Assembly: GCA_002633005.1 (NCBI GenBank)
Contig: NMRA01000482.1
Location: forward strand, 105,361-169,360
Origin: Phoronis australis
Lineage: Eukaryota; Phoronida; Phoronidae
DNA: 64,000 nucleotides
Direction: 5' to 3'
In this document: positions 12,601-23,860 of the stretch, piece by piece
Position numbering within the stretch: the first letter of the stretch is position 1
How the letters are laid out: each line of letters starts with the position of its first letter
Notes under the pieces: generated by a model
What the model saw: the letters and a program-made list of their open reading frames with translations, nothing else
What the model was told of the DNA's origin: nothing
The model's database searches: none
Position numbers and translations under genes: made by a program

Positions 12601-15600
12601 TACGTTCCGTTGCCTGTGCATGTTCACGCCTCTCTAGTATTTCTTAATCAGTGTATTCCGGTTCGCATTGGTAGCCTGAGAAACCTACCGATCCGATCCG
12701 TGAAGTCTTCGTCGGATGAGCTCTTGACTAACTAAGTTGGGATTGGCACCGGGCGAGTTGCCATGTAGACGTTTATTATTCTGCATTCTGTTTCAAAATG
12801 AATTATTCTCATTCTAACCAATGCTTATGTAAAATTGAAACAAATTCCGTCTCATTAGATACAATTTGTAGTGCCTTTGCAATGGTATTTGAGATAATAT
12901 CATTGCAAATGTTGAGAAACCAGTAATGAATGAACCACTGCGTTACCGGCTTTTGGTGCCGCCAATAAAGGTAATTGAGCGACCACTAGGGCCGTGCGAG
13001 CGCATGCTAATTCAGTGTTTTTGACAGAAAGCTGTTGTGAAAAAATTACTCGATTTTATATCTATGGTCACATGTTAGGGGAATCTTTATTCAGAAATAC
13101 AAATACATTATTCAAATCATTGTTACTGTACAACCTTTGCCTTGACGGTCTGTGGAAGGGGAACCCGACTTTGCGGCCCCCGACAAATAAGTAGATTAAT
13201 TTTCAGTTCGTGGCTAATTCCCATTACATGTATTTCTTTGGCTCACTACTAATACTGGAGGTTTAGTTTCCAACTCAAGCTGGTTTATGTTCGTGCCAGT
13301 CCCGGCAGCCACAACAGGCCTGATCGGGTTCCGAGCCACTGGCTGGGATAATGAGTCAGTCCAGCCGCGACGGGCCTGATCGGGTTCCGAGCCCTGGTCG
13401 GGATAACAAGTGTTTTGTGTGTTTAGAGCTCAAAAAATCAGAAGCCTAAACAACACAGTTCTTGGTTCTCCAGCATTTCACGGAAGAATACTTCGAATTT
13501 ATCCCCGAACAGACCCCAAACTCCTGCTAAGGACCTTGGTAAATTGGCCTGCCGAACTTTGTAGGCTACGGTGTGTCCAAATACCAATAAATCCGTAACA
13601 GCGAAATAAAACAACACGTTTTTATAAGAACTCGATGTATTTTTAAGGGTTTTACATCGAAGTTCGATTATTTATTGGTGTTAAACGATGAATTCAAGCG
13701 ATAAGCTGACTCCAGTAACCTGTGTTGTGAACTGCTGAACAGACTGCGTGTGAAACCATTGACATTATTGGATAATTTCAACACCTCCGTCTGCCGTCAG
13801 GTGTCAGGTAACGCATCCGAACGTGCCGTTATTGAGTACAAATACTGGATCGAAATTGAAACAAAATTGGTTGTTTTTTTGGGTGGCATTCTCCTTTAAT
13901 TGCATGAACAACATCAGTAATGCGTGACTTCCAAAAGCTTCGTGCAAACATTTCATGGCATCTGATTTTGTTTGGGTTGGTCCAGTGCACCACCAGGCAG
14001 CCTTTTTGGTAAACGACTGCAGTTCTCAAAATGCAGAGCATTGACAGACTTTGTAAAACTATAAATGACAAAAGTTCTTGCCAGAATAATTTAGTAGTTA
14101 AGTCGTTCTTGTATCACATTGGAATAGCATTTTCATTGTAATTTAGTAGTCATTGTTTAATGCGACGTTACTGCGCCTGGCAGGTAATTGTTTATTTTTG
14201 AATGTTTATGTATGGTAAGTTGTGGGTATTTTGATAAAGTGCGAGGTGCACCATTTTAGTGGTCGATTTAGCATGAATTGAAATGGATTCTAGATAAAAA
14301 CTGATTGGTTATTTAGTCGTGATATTATGTATCAAAACAAGGACGGTGCCTAATGTCTAAATTAGTAAGTTACTTAGCTGTGAGGTGGCCACGTAGACAG
14401 TGTACATAATTTTACTATTACCTTTGCACCTTGCCCACTCGTTCGTACTACAGTGATAATCTGTACAGCACCACATCTGACCACTCAAGCTGTTGACACA
14501 GTTCAAATATGTTGTGTTCCGATAAACAAACGGGAAATGGCACTGCTTGTTGACGCTGTGTGGGCCTGGTGGATCTACAAGAACACAAATACGTCAAGTT
14601 AATGCATCAGTTGATATCAAATATCACTTCACTTGGGATATAAATTTCCACGCAGGTTTAAGAGTTACGTATTACATTCAGGAGTCCAAGGGAGACATGC
14701 TCACTACTAATTCTGATAGTATTTCTGTATTCGACTGGTGCTTCCGACAGCTCAGTGGACTGAAGTGTCTGCACGATTAGCAGAAAGTCCGAGGTTTGAG
14801 TCCCCCTTGGGGCAGAAATCTTTTCAGTCTTCTATTCGTAAGGTGGCACACTAACCAGATTTAAAACTGTTCACAAATTACTGAACTGTAATCCATATTA
14901 ACGTCCAGAGCACTTAAACCAATTAACTCAAACAAACAGAAGGTGGACATGAAGTTGATCATGGGTGTTTAAAAACGAAATTTTGAGAAGTCAGGTGTTT
15001 ACTCAAATGGTCATTTTACTCAATGCAAATGCCTTCACCCCACTTTGAACGCAAGTGCAATAATATCAGACAAAAGAATCATTTCAGGTGGTTATTTTCC
15101 TGCCCTAACATGGCACTGTGCCAGTGAAACTAAATGTTTTTTACCAATCAAGATTAAGGGATAAAAGAAAGTATTGGGAGCCAACTGTTCTCATGAGAAG
15201 GTCATTCGTTTGGCAATTGAGGAATTCGTGGTCGTATTATATACTAAGAGTGAGCATGAGTGTTTAAAAGTGTTTGGAAAGTTTGGGGGTGGACTGAAAA
15301 TGGTTATTTACCTGGAGGAATAATCAAATTTCATTTGCCTGCCACAAGGTGCCGTTAGTTACATTGAAGACTACTGTATTTAGATTATAACAATTTACAA
15401 TCCCAACACCTCACCTCGGCAAACTCGCTTTGCCCCAGAAAACGTGAGACAGATATCTTTGCTGGTGACGTTGTCAAATACGCAATAGGTGTAATTGTTA
15501 TCCTGATAGGTGAATGGGAACACGCATGGCCCATCTGACGTCACTACAAAGAGTATTCAAACATGAAAGCCAACACTAAACTGTAACACATAAACACTTG

Positions 15601-15887
15601 ACACATCATAAGTATTCACACAAAAAGAACCAACAGAATTTTCCATTATGGCGTCTGAAGGTAAGCCAAATTCATTTTCAAAGTAGGCTTTCTGCATGAC
15701 CAAGAATGAAAGGGAATCCAAAGGGAGAGCTAGTCACCTGGTAAACAGTCACAGAAGTGTTTCTTCTCCCTGGGCACAGATGAATACAATGGTCAAGAGT
15801 CAAGATAAGCACAACATCTCTGTACTCACCTAAAGATGGCAGCACAAATACCAAGGCAACTGAAATGGCAATAACCTTGAGTAACAT
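3434..15887 (-). CDS. FN2-CUB-sushi type I membrane protein (predicted)
   Basis: Predicted single gene assembled from nine exons: 15887-15830, 15543-15415, 14574-14422, 11408-11247, 10353-9928, 9292-9110, 7775-7596, 4776-4671, 3656-3434. Their sum is 1620 nt, giving 539 residues and a TGA stop. Order of parts: signal peptide, three fibronectin type II domains, CUB domain, two sushi domains, one transmembrane helix, cytoplasmic tail of about 75 residues. Every junction before the helix is phase 1, so the exons join without frame conflict but could also be spliced in other combinations. Such modules bind extracellular ligands (FN2 collagen or glycans, CUB and sushi protein ligands in complement and adhesion receptors). 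No known gene with exactly this order comes to mind. Whether the upstream FN2 block and downstream sushi block are one transcript is inferred from phase and strand; additional exons may be missed. Confidence 0.72.
4671..4776 (-). CDS. Transmembrane segment exon
   Basis: A 106-nt exon encoding a hydrophobic helix (LVAGMISVVIVCGCILFLIVV) followed by a basic stop-transfer LTRTRIAHS. It starts in phase 1, joining sushi 2 as C-G-S-L, and ends in phase 2 at a GTAGGT donor. Confidence 0.82.
5838..7156. repeat. 44-bp tandem repeat, about 30 copies
   Basis: Nearly identical 44-bp units (GTATGTGCATGATATCCATC plus a TTAATTCATATTGCAATAG half). A minority of copies have TTCATTC for TTAATTC. The array ends abruptly at the N at 7157, where the 39-bp array begins, so the true length is probably not represented. 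Confidence 0.95.
7158..7525. repeat. 39-bp tandem repeat
   Basis: About nine copies of a 39-bp unit rich in CACCACACAAC and TATACCACACAGCA. The unit length is a multiple of three, so long open frames appear on both strands; these are not genes. It lies in the intron between sushi 2 and the transmembrane exon. Confidence 0.9.
7596..7775 (-). CDS. Sushi (CCP) domain 2 exon
   Basis: A 180-nt phase 1-1 exon: VTCPLP at the start, then GDTVHFSC, ASMTC, DGTW and EPNC, matching the four-cysteine plus tryptophan sushi plan. The acceptor is TTTTTTCAG and the donor GTAAGT, both strong. It joins in frame to the transmembrane exon. Confidence 0.85.
9110..9292 (-). CDS. Sushi (CCP) domain 1 exon
   Basis: A 183-nt phase 1-1 exon with the sushi pattern: first C in GACSASS, second in YSCSNGYKL, third in VLTCDEN, then GQW and the last C in PPGEC. 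The apparent signal peptide directly upstream in the same frame begins with GTG and is intron ending in TTCATTTCAG, so I do not treat it as a start. The donor is GG|GTATGT at 9109-9108. Confidence 0.75.
9901..9906 (-). terminator. AATAAA polyadenylation signal overlapping a read-through stop
   Basis: On the minus strand the sequence AGAAATAAAG overlaps the in-frame TAA that is reached when the CUB exon donor is skipped. This would give a soluble isoform ending after the CUB domain. Only a sequence match. Confidence 0.35.
9928..10353 (-). CDS. CUB domain exon
   Basis: A 426-nt phase 1-1 exon. The residues follow the CUB plan: first C near PSGQIYASF, second C in YITCSFVI, third in DERCP, fourth in LELCRPNG, and the closing RGFVLDYD that matches the usual RGF-x-x-x-Y end. 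Several N-x-S/T sites are present. The donor used here is CG|GTATGA at 9927-9926, which ends the exon just after the domain. If it is not used, reading continues eight codons to TAA at 9904-9902. Confidence 0.65.
11247..11408 (-). CDS. Fibronectin type II domain 3 exon
   Basis: A 162-nt phase 1-1 exon with the most canonical FN2 domain of the gene: CRFPFMYHGKQHWEC, then GRPWCATTANYDQD and KWRDC. All four cysteines and the aromatic residues of the family are present. The acceptor is chosen at the end of TTATTCTCCAG so that phase 1 is kept. Donor GTTTGT is weak but in frame. Confidence 0.78.
12190..13895 (+). mobile_element. Kolobok-like DNA transposon, defective, with THAP remnant
   Basis: Perfect 15-bp terminal inverted repeats (AGGAGAATGCCACCC at 12190-12204 and its complement at 13881-13895) are flanked on both sides by TTAA (12186-12189 and 13896-13899), the target duplication used by Kolobok and piggyBac elements. 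Inside, the plus strand carries a broken THAP zinc finger: C-x4-C at 12373-12390, then, after a stop and a frame change, C-x2-H followed by F at 12537-12551, with about 48 residues between. THAP domains occur in Kolobok transposases. No intact transposase follows, so this 1.7-kb copy is non-autonomous. It sits in the intron between FN2 domains 2 and 3. A direct repeat of about 30 bp lies at 13318 and 13373. Confidence 0.72.
14422..14574 (-). CDS. Fibronectin type II domain 2 exon
   Basis: A 153-nt phase 1-1 exon encoding C-HFPFVYRN, a central NC, then MWCCTD and a terminal WARC. This is the FN2 pattern with two extra cysteines (WCC and YHC) compared with the usual four. Donor GTAATA, acceptor TTGTAG. 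Confidence 0.7.
14748..14822 (+). repeat. tRNA-like SINE fragment
   Basis: An A-box-like AGCTCAGTGGAC and a B-box-like GGTTTGAGTCC lie about 45 bases apart, as in a tRNA-derived SINE head. No complete cloverleaf was formed by eye. Confidence 0.35.
15415..15543 (-). CDS. Fibronectin type II domain 1 exon
   Basis: A 129-nt phase 1-1 exon with the FN2 signature C-x-FPF-x-Y, followed by YC, ICLT and a final C. It is shorter than a full FN2 domain. The acceptor at 15544-15545 (TTTGTAG) is preferred; a second in-frame AG nine bases further in would shorten the exon by three residues. The donor is GTGAGG. Confidence 0.65.
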
Positions 15888-15928
15888 CTTGGGATCAACT
15901 TGGCCAGGACCTTTATTCACATAGTTGC
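15830..15928 (-). CDS. First coding exon: 5' UTR and signal peptide
   Basis: A long pyrimidine tract ending in CAG precedes 15928, so 15928-15888 is 5' UTR and the upstream in-frame ATG at 15959 lies in the intron. The chosen start is the ATG at 15887-15885. It opens a typical signal peptide (MLLKVIAISVALVFVLPSL) with one lysine and then a hydrophobic core. The exon ends in phase 1 at a consensus GTGAGT donor. The short UTR contains a minimal ATG-TGA open frame. Confidence 0.7.
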
Positions 15929-17779
15929 CTGAGAGAAAAGAAGAAAAACTAGTTTTCATAGTGGAATGGATTTAAATAAAACTTAACACACATCAGGTTT
16001 TTGTAAGTGATGGTACATCAGTGCTAGTACTTCAATCATAACACATGTCACAGTTGACCTCACTTAAACTTGTCAAGTACAAAAAGTTGAAACACGTGTT
16101 TCAGATACCAGTAAAAAGCACAAGATAGCAAAATCATTACCGGTATTATAATTTGAACAGGTCCGATCTGGCTATTGCAATGTCATATTGCCTGTGGCGA
16201 CTTCAACTCGAGCCTTATTCACTAAAGAGGACTTCAAATTTTCTTTGTCCAACTTGCCAAACACGACTTCACAATTCCACAAGTCCCTGGTGCTTTCAAC
16301 ATGTTTTCCAACAAACTTTTCACACTTTTGAAATATTCAAATTATTTACAGTCCCAAATCAAGAAAACTGCTATTAAATATCACTACTTGACAATCTACA
16401 ACAGACAATCCTCTTTGTGTCCTTATTACGTGTCCCTTGATCCCGTGTCATATTTCCATGATTTCCATTTAAATTTCCCAGTCACCGTCCAGTTCTCGTT
16501 TAACTAAAGGCCATGTGTAGGTGCTGACGTAACTGTAAGTCGGCTCATAAATTAAATTTGACACCACCTGATCAGAGGTGATTGTCTAAAATCAATAATC
16601 ATTGAATTAAATATTGCCAATGACAATGCACATGCAAATTGATCCATTCCATGGTAAAAAGCAGTCAAATTATCGTCTGCTTAACAGCTGTAAAGTGGAC
16701 ATAATGATTAGCAAAAGAAGGCAAATTGTGCCCAATAAAGTTTCTAGTTGTAGCTTATGACAACACGACTCTTGACTTATGTTCACTGTCCACCTGGTTT
16801 TCATAATATATTTGTATCTACAGGACCTTCGATCCCTTGATTTTGAGTTGCCACCGAATAATTAAAGCACATATTACCTTAGTCAGGCCTAAAAATTCCC
16901 TTCCAATGATTAAAAAATTCTTGAGCTTAGAATGACAAGTATCTCACACAGACCCTCGAATTGGTGAGAACCGTGGGTTGAAATTTCCTCTCACCCAAAA
17001 AATTATTGCTGACGGACTTATTCATTACCGGGTTGTCTGACAATGTCCGCAGAGACACAGACGTCAGACAATAATTCTGGGAAGCATGCAGTAACCCTGG
17101 GGAGCATGCAGTAACCCTTACGTGTCTAGCTAAGATTTTGCAATCTGACTATGTTGTCACGTACTTTCGATGGAACCATGTGATTTTGGATGAATTTCTC
17201 GTTGCGATATAGTTACTGAACGCTCCCATAAATCTCATGTCACAAATTTTCGTCTTTGTCAAACACGTACGAGCTCCCGAACTGAACTGCTACAGCTCAA
17301 ATAAACGAAAAATTACATTTAAAGGGAGTAAAATTTTCAAACAGTCAGGCAAGAAAGTTTGAACTTTCACTTGTCCGGGTGCCGAACGTTACCCGCTGTT
17401 GGGCTGCCTGGCAACTGTCGAGCCCTGCTCACGAGCGGGTTTTTTTACATTAACTGGTGGATTCAATGTGAACAGAGTATTTGAGCCGAGCTAAAGTCTG
17501 TGAGAGTCAGACGCAACATCGTTAACTCACGTAAGCAAATTCCTTAATTTTTCTGTATTTAGAGTTTTTGTGAAGATTGCTATTCCTAGGGATCCACTTG
17601 TGCACTGCATGTATTAGAAAAACGTTGGAAATGCAGTTAAGGCGTGAAGTTAGGGTGTAACATTCAACAAAACAGTAAGCAAAATTACCAAACTCATTAT
17701 GCTACAGAAATCAAGGAAATATGCCACAAAAGTTTTTCGGCACTACGGGCCTCGCAAATTGCGCCATGCATGATTATTC

Positions 17780-18041
17780 AACAAGCAATATCAGTATCCG
17801 GGCTAATACTCTGACCAGTACAATATCAGTATCCGGGCTAATACTCTGACCAGTACAATATCAGTATCCGGGCTAATACTCTGACCAGTACAATATCAGT
17901 ATCCGGGCTAATACTCTGACCAGTACAATATCAGTATCCGGGCTAATACTCTGACCAGTACAATATCAGTATCTGGGCTAATACTCTGACCAGTACAACA
18001 AGCAATATCAGTATCTGGGCAAATACTCTGACCAGTACAAT
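17780..18041. repeat. 35-bp tandem repeat
   Basis: About seven copies of a 35-bp unit (CAATATCAGTATCCGGGCTA plus ATACTCTGACCAGTA). The last two copies carry CTGGG for CCGGG and one is preceded by an extra ACAAG. There are no spacers, so this is a minisatellite, not a CRISPR array. Confidence 0.93.
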
Positions 18042-19159
18042 TGGGGTAAAAATTTCTACAAAAATAAGAACTATTTTTAATAAGTCAATTTCTACCACAA
18101 TTTGCAATCTGTGTGTCACAAACAATATTTAAAGTTTCCAATACTTCCAACAGGGTAATCGGCATTTCAGAATTGGAAAAACGACAGTTTTAGCAATTAT
18201 TTTTATGCAAAAGAAGTGGAGAAATTCATGATCATATTACTGCATTTGTGTCTTTCTACAATTTGAGAGTTTCATAAAAATTCTCAGGCATTTGTCAGAG
18301 GAGGCCTACATCACCGTCCCTTCGATGCAAGCTATTTGGAATCTTGAGAGAAATTTTGAAACAAAGTCACGAACAGATTCTTTATGAAATCAACCATTAA
18401 TGTACGCATTTCCAAGTCTCTGTTTCAGTCCTTTAATTACTCAGTGCTTTAAAGGAAGTGAATAAACAAGTGCCAAAGGTCATAAACAGACAACAAAGTT
18501 TTATTACCTTGTTTCCTTATTGTTAAAAAAGGTACGAGATTTGAGAATTACATCACCTTTGTTTTTTAAAGCTGATTTTATGACATTAAATTAACTAAAT
18601 TGAGCTTTAATATGATCCCAATCCAACACTGTTACCTGGCTGGAGGTTGCCTTTGAGTATATTCACTAAAGCACATAGCGGTGAAATCGGAAACAACTGT
18701 GCCATAGCTAAAAATGTTTAAAAAGCCTACGTTGGAGAAACGTGGTTCATCTTTATAGGGCATCTCTAGTGTACCCAACCTCGTCATCTACAAAGCCACA
18801 AACTGAGTAAAAGTGAGATTGAGTTTCCTTACCCTTGCCCTTGCCCTGCCCTAGCTCTAGCTGCCTTGGCCTTACTGAGTGTACACTGACTGACTGACAA
18901 GTTGTGTTACAAAACACATCATGCAGCGTTTTGCAGGAGTCTTGCCCTATTATTTTTTGGAATTTTTTCTTTACGCTGATAACAAATATGGATTTCTAGT
19001 AAAAAGGAAGAGAAGAAAGCGGCAAAAATAAACCTCACCTTTGCAACTTCACGTACACACCATTCCACAGAATAAGTTTGAACGGAAACAAAACTATTTG
19101 CAACAGTGCCACCTGGTGTTTGAAATCGAATCACGGAACGCTGATAAAGACTCGTTTGT

Positions 19160-19207
19160 CAGGTAGCCGCGGCTACCTGGACGGACGCTCACACTGAGCG
19201 TCCGTCT
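19160..19207. repeat. Two adjacent perfect palindromes
   Basis: CAGGTAGCCGCGGCTACCTG (19160-19179) is a perfect 20-bp palindrome. It is followed at once by a hairpin with 12-bp arms, GACGGACGCTCA and TGAGCGTCCGTC, around a 3-base loop. Confidence 0.85.
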
Positions 19208-21645
19208 AATTAAAATTCCTTTTTGATCCCCTGTTGGTGAGTTTAAACAACAAATCTTGTACCGAAGTCAAAAAAGCAATGCATTTATTGTCATTTGAAT
19301 TGCGAGTAAATTTTGGAATGTGAGTGTCCAAATTTCATCAATGTCCTTGAGAATTATTTTACATAGGCAAAAACCGTCCAAGTGCATTTTACTACAGTTT
19401 TGGGGATCGGATTATACTAGAGTTTTTCCATATTCAGACTGTAATTTAATCCCCTGAATCATAATCATTTCTTAAAAGACTAGCTTGTAATTGCCCTGAA
19501 AAGTCATCTATTAATCCGTCAGTTTTTGTAGATACAAAAACATACTAACAGAAAGCAACGAATTTGTTGATAAAAACGGAATGTTATAAGCATTTTCCGC
19601 AGGCATGCTCGCAGATTTTTGACGAGAAACCGGGGGAAAATGGAAGATTGGGCATTTATAGTTTGCTACTTTCCGAGGTACCTCAACGGTTCACTAGTTG
19701 AACTTGGCCTCAGAAAAAGTTGACATATTTCTTTATCATTGCGAATATTTGAGTACTCTAGTCCACTTGTGCACGGTCATCCCAATGCTAGCCTCGACAG
19801 CAATGTTTTCCGCATGTGGGAATTCCTTACCAACAACTCATAGTAACCATTTTCAAAAGGGATACTATTCTTGTGATAGTATGGGAAACAGTAACATTAT
19901 TCTGTAACTAACCATCGGAAAAAGTCCTTTTGTGTAATTAACAAATAGCGGTTTTCACGTTCTTCAAGATCCCACCCTTTCGATGGCGGTCAACCCTCCT
20001 GTATTTTTTTCACATTTTTGATTGTTTGGGTCGAATGTCTTGATACTGGTGAGCTGTGCACAAATGTTTTGTGTTTTTGATGAACTTGGAATCTCAACTT
20101 CCCTCGTGAAAACTAGGCAGTGTCGGATTTACATGTATAGAGGGACAAAGGGACATTTCTCCGAACTGCTCCATCCACCGAGAGAGGGTCCCGTCTGAAA
20201 TAGGACACCTTAATTATGAAAGGCTAAACATCATTAAGCTTGGAAAAGAGTGGCAGTTCTTTCCACTGTCGTGTGGTCACAAGACTTTTAATTGCAGGAA
20301 GTGACCTTCCTCAACATGAAAGTCGGTTGCACGATTTCACAAAAAACCCGGAAACTAGACGTAATCGATTCCAACTTTGGGCCCTCTCTCCGTGAGTGGA
20401 CTCTTAAGAATTTGTCAATAAAAACATAAAAAGGTGGCCACTTAAATGTCATCAATGGCCCCTCAATCTGAAAATATCTATATTTTAAAAAATCAAGAAA
20501 TGTGCAGCAATTAACGATTCCTGTCACCGCATCATCAATTTTTCTCAAGTGATATACAATTCGAGAAAAAAAGCGACAGTTGTCTCCGTTACCCCTTGCC
20601 AGAGAGTGGCGTCTGGAAAAATGTGGTTTTGCAGTTGCAAAATTGACTTATTGAATTTAAAAATCCAGTAAATTAGCGGCTAGGCAAAGCTTCTTCGTTT
20701 TACAATTTTTTCGATTTTTTCGATGGTGTTCACACGTGGTCTGTAATAAGCCTGTTGTCATAACAGACAAAAGATTTTGCTTGGCAGTTAATAAAGAAGC
20801 AAGGTTATCATAAGCTCAGAATCCCCTTCGGGGGTCTGGTAAAGTCACTGAATGGGAAAACGCGCTGTCATGTTAAAAATCGAAAACCATCGCACGCACC
20901 GACCCAAGGGCACACACCTTAATTTGGGAAACAGCAAAAATACATCAGACGTAGGCCTACAAGTATTCACCCGCTAAAAATTATGTATGGTAACACAAAC
21001 ATGTGACATACTTTTGTTTCAGCCCAGCACGGAAAGTCCATTACCGAAAGTCGATCCATGAGCTAGCATGCAACACTGATCTAGTTGATCGCGGACAACT
21101 TGAGTGCCGTGCCCGTTGCGCGAGATCATACGGGCAAATCACAATAAGGTCCATATTCGGTGGCCACTTTTGTTGAAAAATGAAGGTTGTCATATAACTG
21201 TAAAAGCTGGGTTATTTTGAAGTAGGCCTACCATCATCCCAGGTTTGTCATCTAATCAGTGCTGTAGTGGTAAAGTTAGAGGTAAGTATAGGCCCCCAAA
21301 GCCCACCGTATCGCCTTGACCACTGAATTTTAAAAGTGCATTGATTTCGCACTATAATGTAATTTACGGTGCGTAGGCGCTATCTTTCTTGCCAAAAGGT
21401 GTCTGGCTGCGCCTACGTGTGCCTACGCCCCACTAAAGCACTGTCTAAAATATTTTGCCCAAGAACCACCGAGTAAAATTTTATGGCCTAACGGCATCGC
21501 AGTTGCATAAAAAAGTACGCACACGACAACTTGTGGTCACAGCCCACTTCTATCATGAAAAAAATCATAAGGTAGCTGTTAATTTAGTAAGTTCTTGATC
21601 AATTTGAAGAAGTAGCACATACTAAAGTAAGAAAAGTTATTATCT

Positions 21646-21803
21646 TGCTGATCATGGGCGGCGCAGCACTGAAAGAAAGTGGGGGGATAAAGTCCCCTCA
21701 GCCCCTGTGATGCACCGCCTATAGACCATGTGCGGCCTAGCACTGAAATTTAAAAAGCGGGGCTATAGCCCCCCAGCCCCCTATGGTGCGCCCATGCTGA
21801 TCA
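21646..21803. repeat. Small GC-rich inverted-repeat element
   Basis: Ends resemble each other in inverted orientation (GATCATGGGCGGCGC at the left, GTGCGCCCATGCTGATC at the right). The inside has two related blocks around GCACTGAAA and CCCCTCAGCCCC or CCCCCAGCCCCC. No clear target duplication was seen. Confidence 0.4.
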
Positions 21804-22360
21804 AGTTGTGCTAGATGATGAAACATTGCATGTCTTAACACAGTATAATGAGGACTTCTTCTCTTGCAATATGATTCTTGCAAAAAATGAAAAGTAACTA
21901 CTTTTTTTCTAAAACTTTATTGGTGCTATTTGCCTATTTTTCAATACATTCACCAGTTGGTCAAAATAGAACGCAATGCTACGCCCAGTGTTCAACTTAT
22001 AAACTTCAAAAAATGGTACTGGTTGGGGGTTAAGTACACTACGCACAGTTAATCAACGTCAAATTTTGAGTTACAAATGTATGGGATGGCGTCGAGTTTT
22101 GTGCTGCCTCTACTTGTTGCCTTGTTGCAAGTTGTCTTGAGAGAGAACCTGCCTCTGCAGCGTTAGTTGTCACATGACGTGTCTTCTGGGATGTTACTAT
22201 AGTCAAGTCCTGTGTGGCATTTTATTGCCCACAAATTTGATAATGTCCATTGTTTTTTTTTTGTCAGACTGGATGCATTTCGGAAAAATCAGTATTGTTC
22301 ATGAGAACAGAAGTATGTAAAACTAATCGTAGGCAATACTTAATAGCACAGAGGTTGAAT

Positions 22361-23100
22361 GTACGTACACTACACAGGGGTACGTACACTATATTTCAGT
22401 GACTTGTCAGGTTTATAAAAAATACTTAGAATTTACTGAGAGTTAGTTCGTTTATCAAATCTATTCAAAGAGAACAAATAAAAAGTACAGCATACATGTG
22501 CATATCTGTCTGTCATTCTTTGAAAACCGGCATATGTTAAAATATAGGAGTACGTACACTACACAAATGCTAATATTTCAGTCAAAACAAATTTATTTGT
22601 AATTAGCAAACATTGAACCTAGCATTTTTAATGGAGGAAACTTGTCTGTGACAAATGTTGCTTACTTACCGTGTAATAATTTTGTTTCATGGTATTTGTT
22701 CACATCGAAGTACGTACACTACAAAGGGGTACATACACTACCTTTCAATGACATGTCAGGTTTGTAACTAAATACTAAGAATCTACTGAAAGTTAGTTGA
22801 TTTACTAAATTAATTCAAAGAGAAAAAAATAAGCACAGCATTCATGTGCATATCTGTCATACTTTGAAAATAGGCATAAATTAATATGACAGGGGTACGT
22901 ACACTACACAAATGCTAATATTTCACTCAAAACAAATCTATTTGCCATAAACACCTCTTAAACCTAACATTTTTAAAGAAGGAAATTGTCTATGACCACT
23001 GTTGCTCACTTACCAAGTGATATTTTAATTTCATGGCATTTGTAAACATGAGGGTACTTACGCTACAAAAGGGGGTACGTCATCACTATTTCTGCATCAC
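22361..23100. repeat. About 349-bp tandem repeat with TACGTACACTAC boxes
   Basis: GTACGTACACTACA at 22361 recurs at 22710 with a matching downstream order (GACTTGTCAGG or GACATGTCAGG, AAAGTTAGTT-like, GTGCATATCTGTC, then CACAAATGCTAATATTTCA). A third decayed start lies near 23050. The box TACGTACACTAC occurs several times per unit. Isolated related boxes continue to about 23225. Confidence 0.75.
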
Positions 23101-23831
23101 ATGGCAACATGATGTTGTATGGCTATTTATTTTTCTTTGATGATAATGTTGTTATTTAAAAGGCAATAATTTCATTTGCAATCACCATTTGTGTTACTGA
23201 ATTCCACATAGGGGTACGTACATTACATTTTGTTGGCCTCGGGCCCATTTTCATAGCAGAACCCAGTCAATATCCAAAATTTTTGGTTTGGTTAGATATT
23301 GAATAATTTGCTGTGTTGATTAGGCTAACATATTCTGCATTTCTTTTTATTACAGAGTGCGAACTTTAGTTTTTAACCTTCTTTACAGTAGGTGAGGGTT
23401 AGGCAACACAGAATTTACAAATTTCGTAACGAGTGCCTGTTTTATGATGAACCCTACCATTTCTCAGTCAACGATTACAGACAACTTCATCAGTGATTCT
23501 GAAAGTGACTCAAGTTATTCCCAGTCATGTCTAAGCAATTGCTTAATGAAATAAATCTCTTTTCTACTGTTGACAGTTGAAACTTGCAATTTTTAACTGA
23601 CTACTCGTAACGCTAAATTCATGTGAAATTCATAGACAAAATCATGCATGAATTTCTCAAACATTGTCAGATTTTGATAATTCCTTTTTAAAATTCCACA
23701 ACTAAATAAATCTTTGCATATGAGATCCAGTTGGCATCAGTTTGGTTAGTGACCAAAGAAATTATTTTAGATCGTAACACAGTCAACTCTCGAATATGGA
23801 CCTTAACTGGTTTGGCAAACTAATAGCCGGC

Positions 23832-23860
23832 CCGCGGAACCCCGCCGGCGGGGCCCGCGG
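23832..23860. repeat. GC-rich imperfect palindrome
   Basis: The segment CCGCGGAACCCCGCC, GGCGGGGCCCGCGG is almost self-complementary, within an otherwise AT-rich stretch. About 50 bp upstream (23776) is CAGTCAACTCTCGAATA, which resembles a pogo/Tigger-type terminus, without a matching partner that I could find. Confidence 0.5.
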
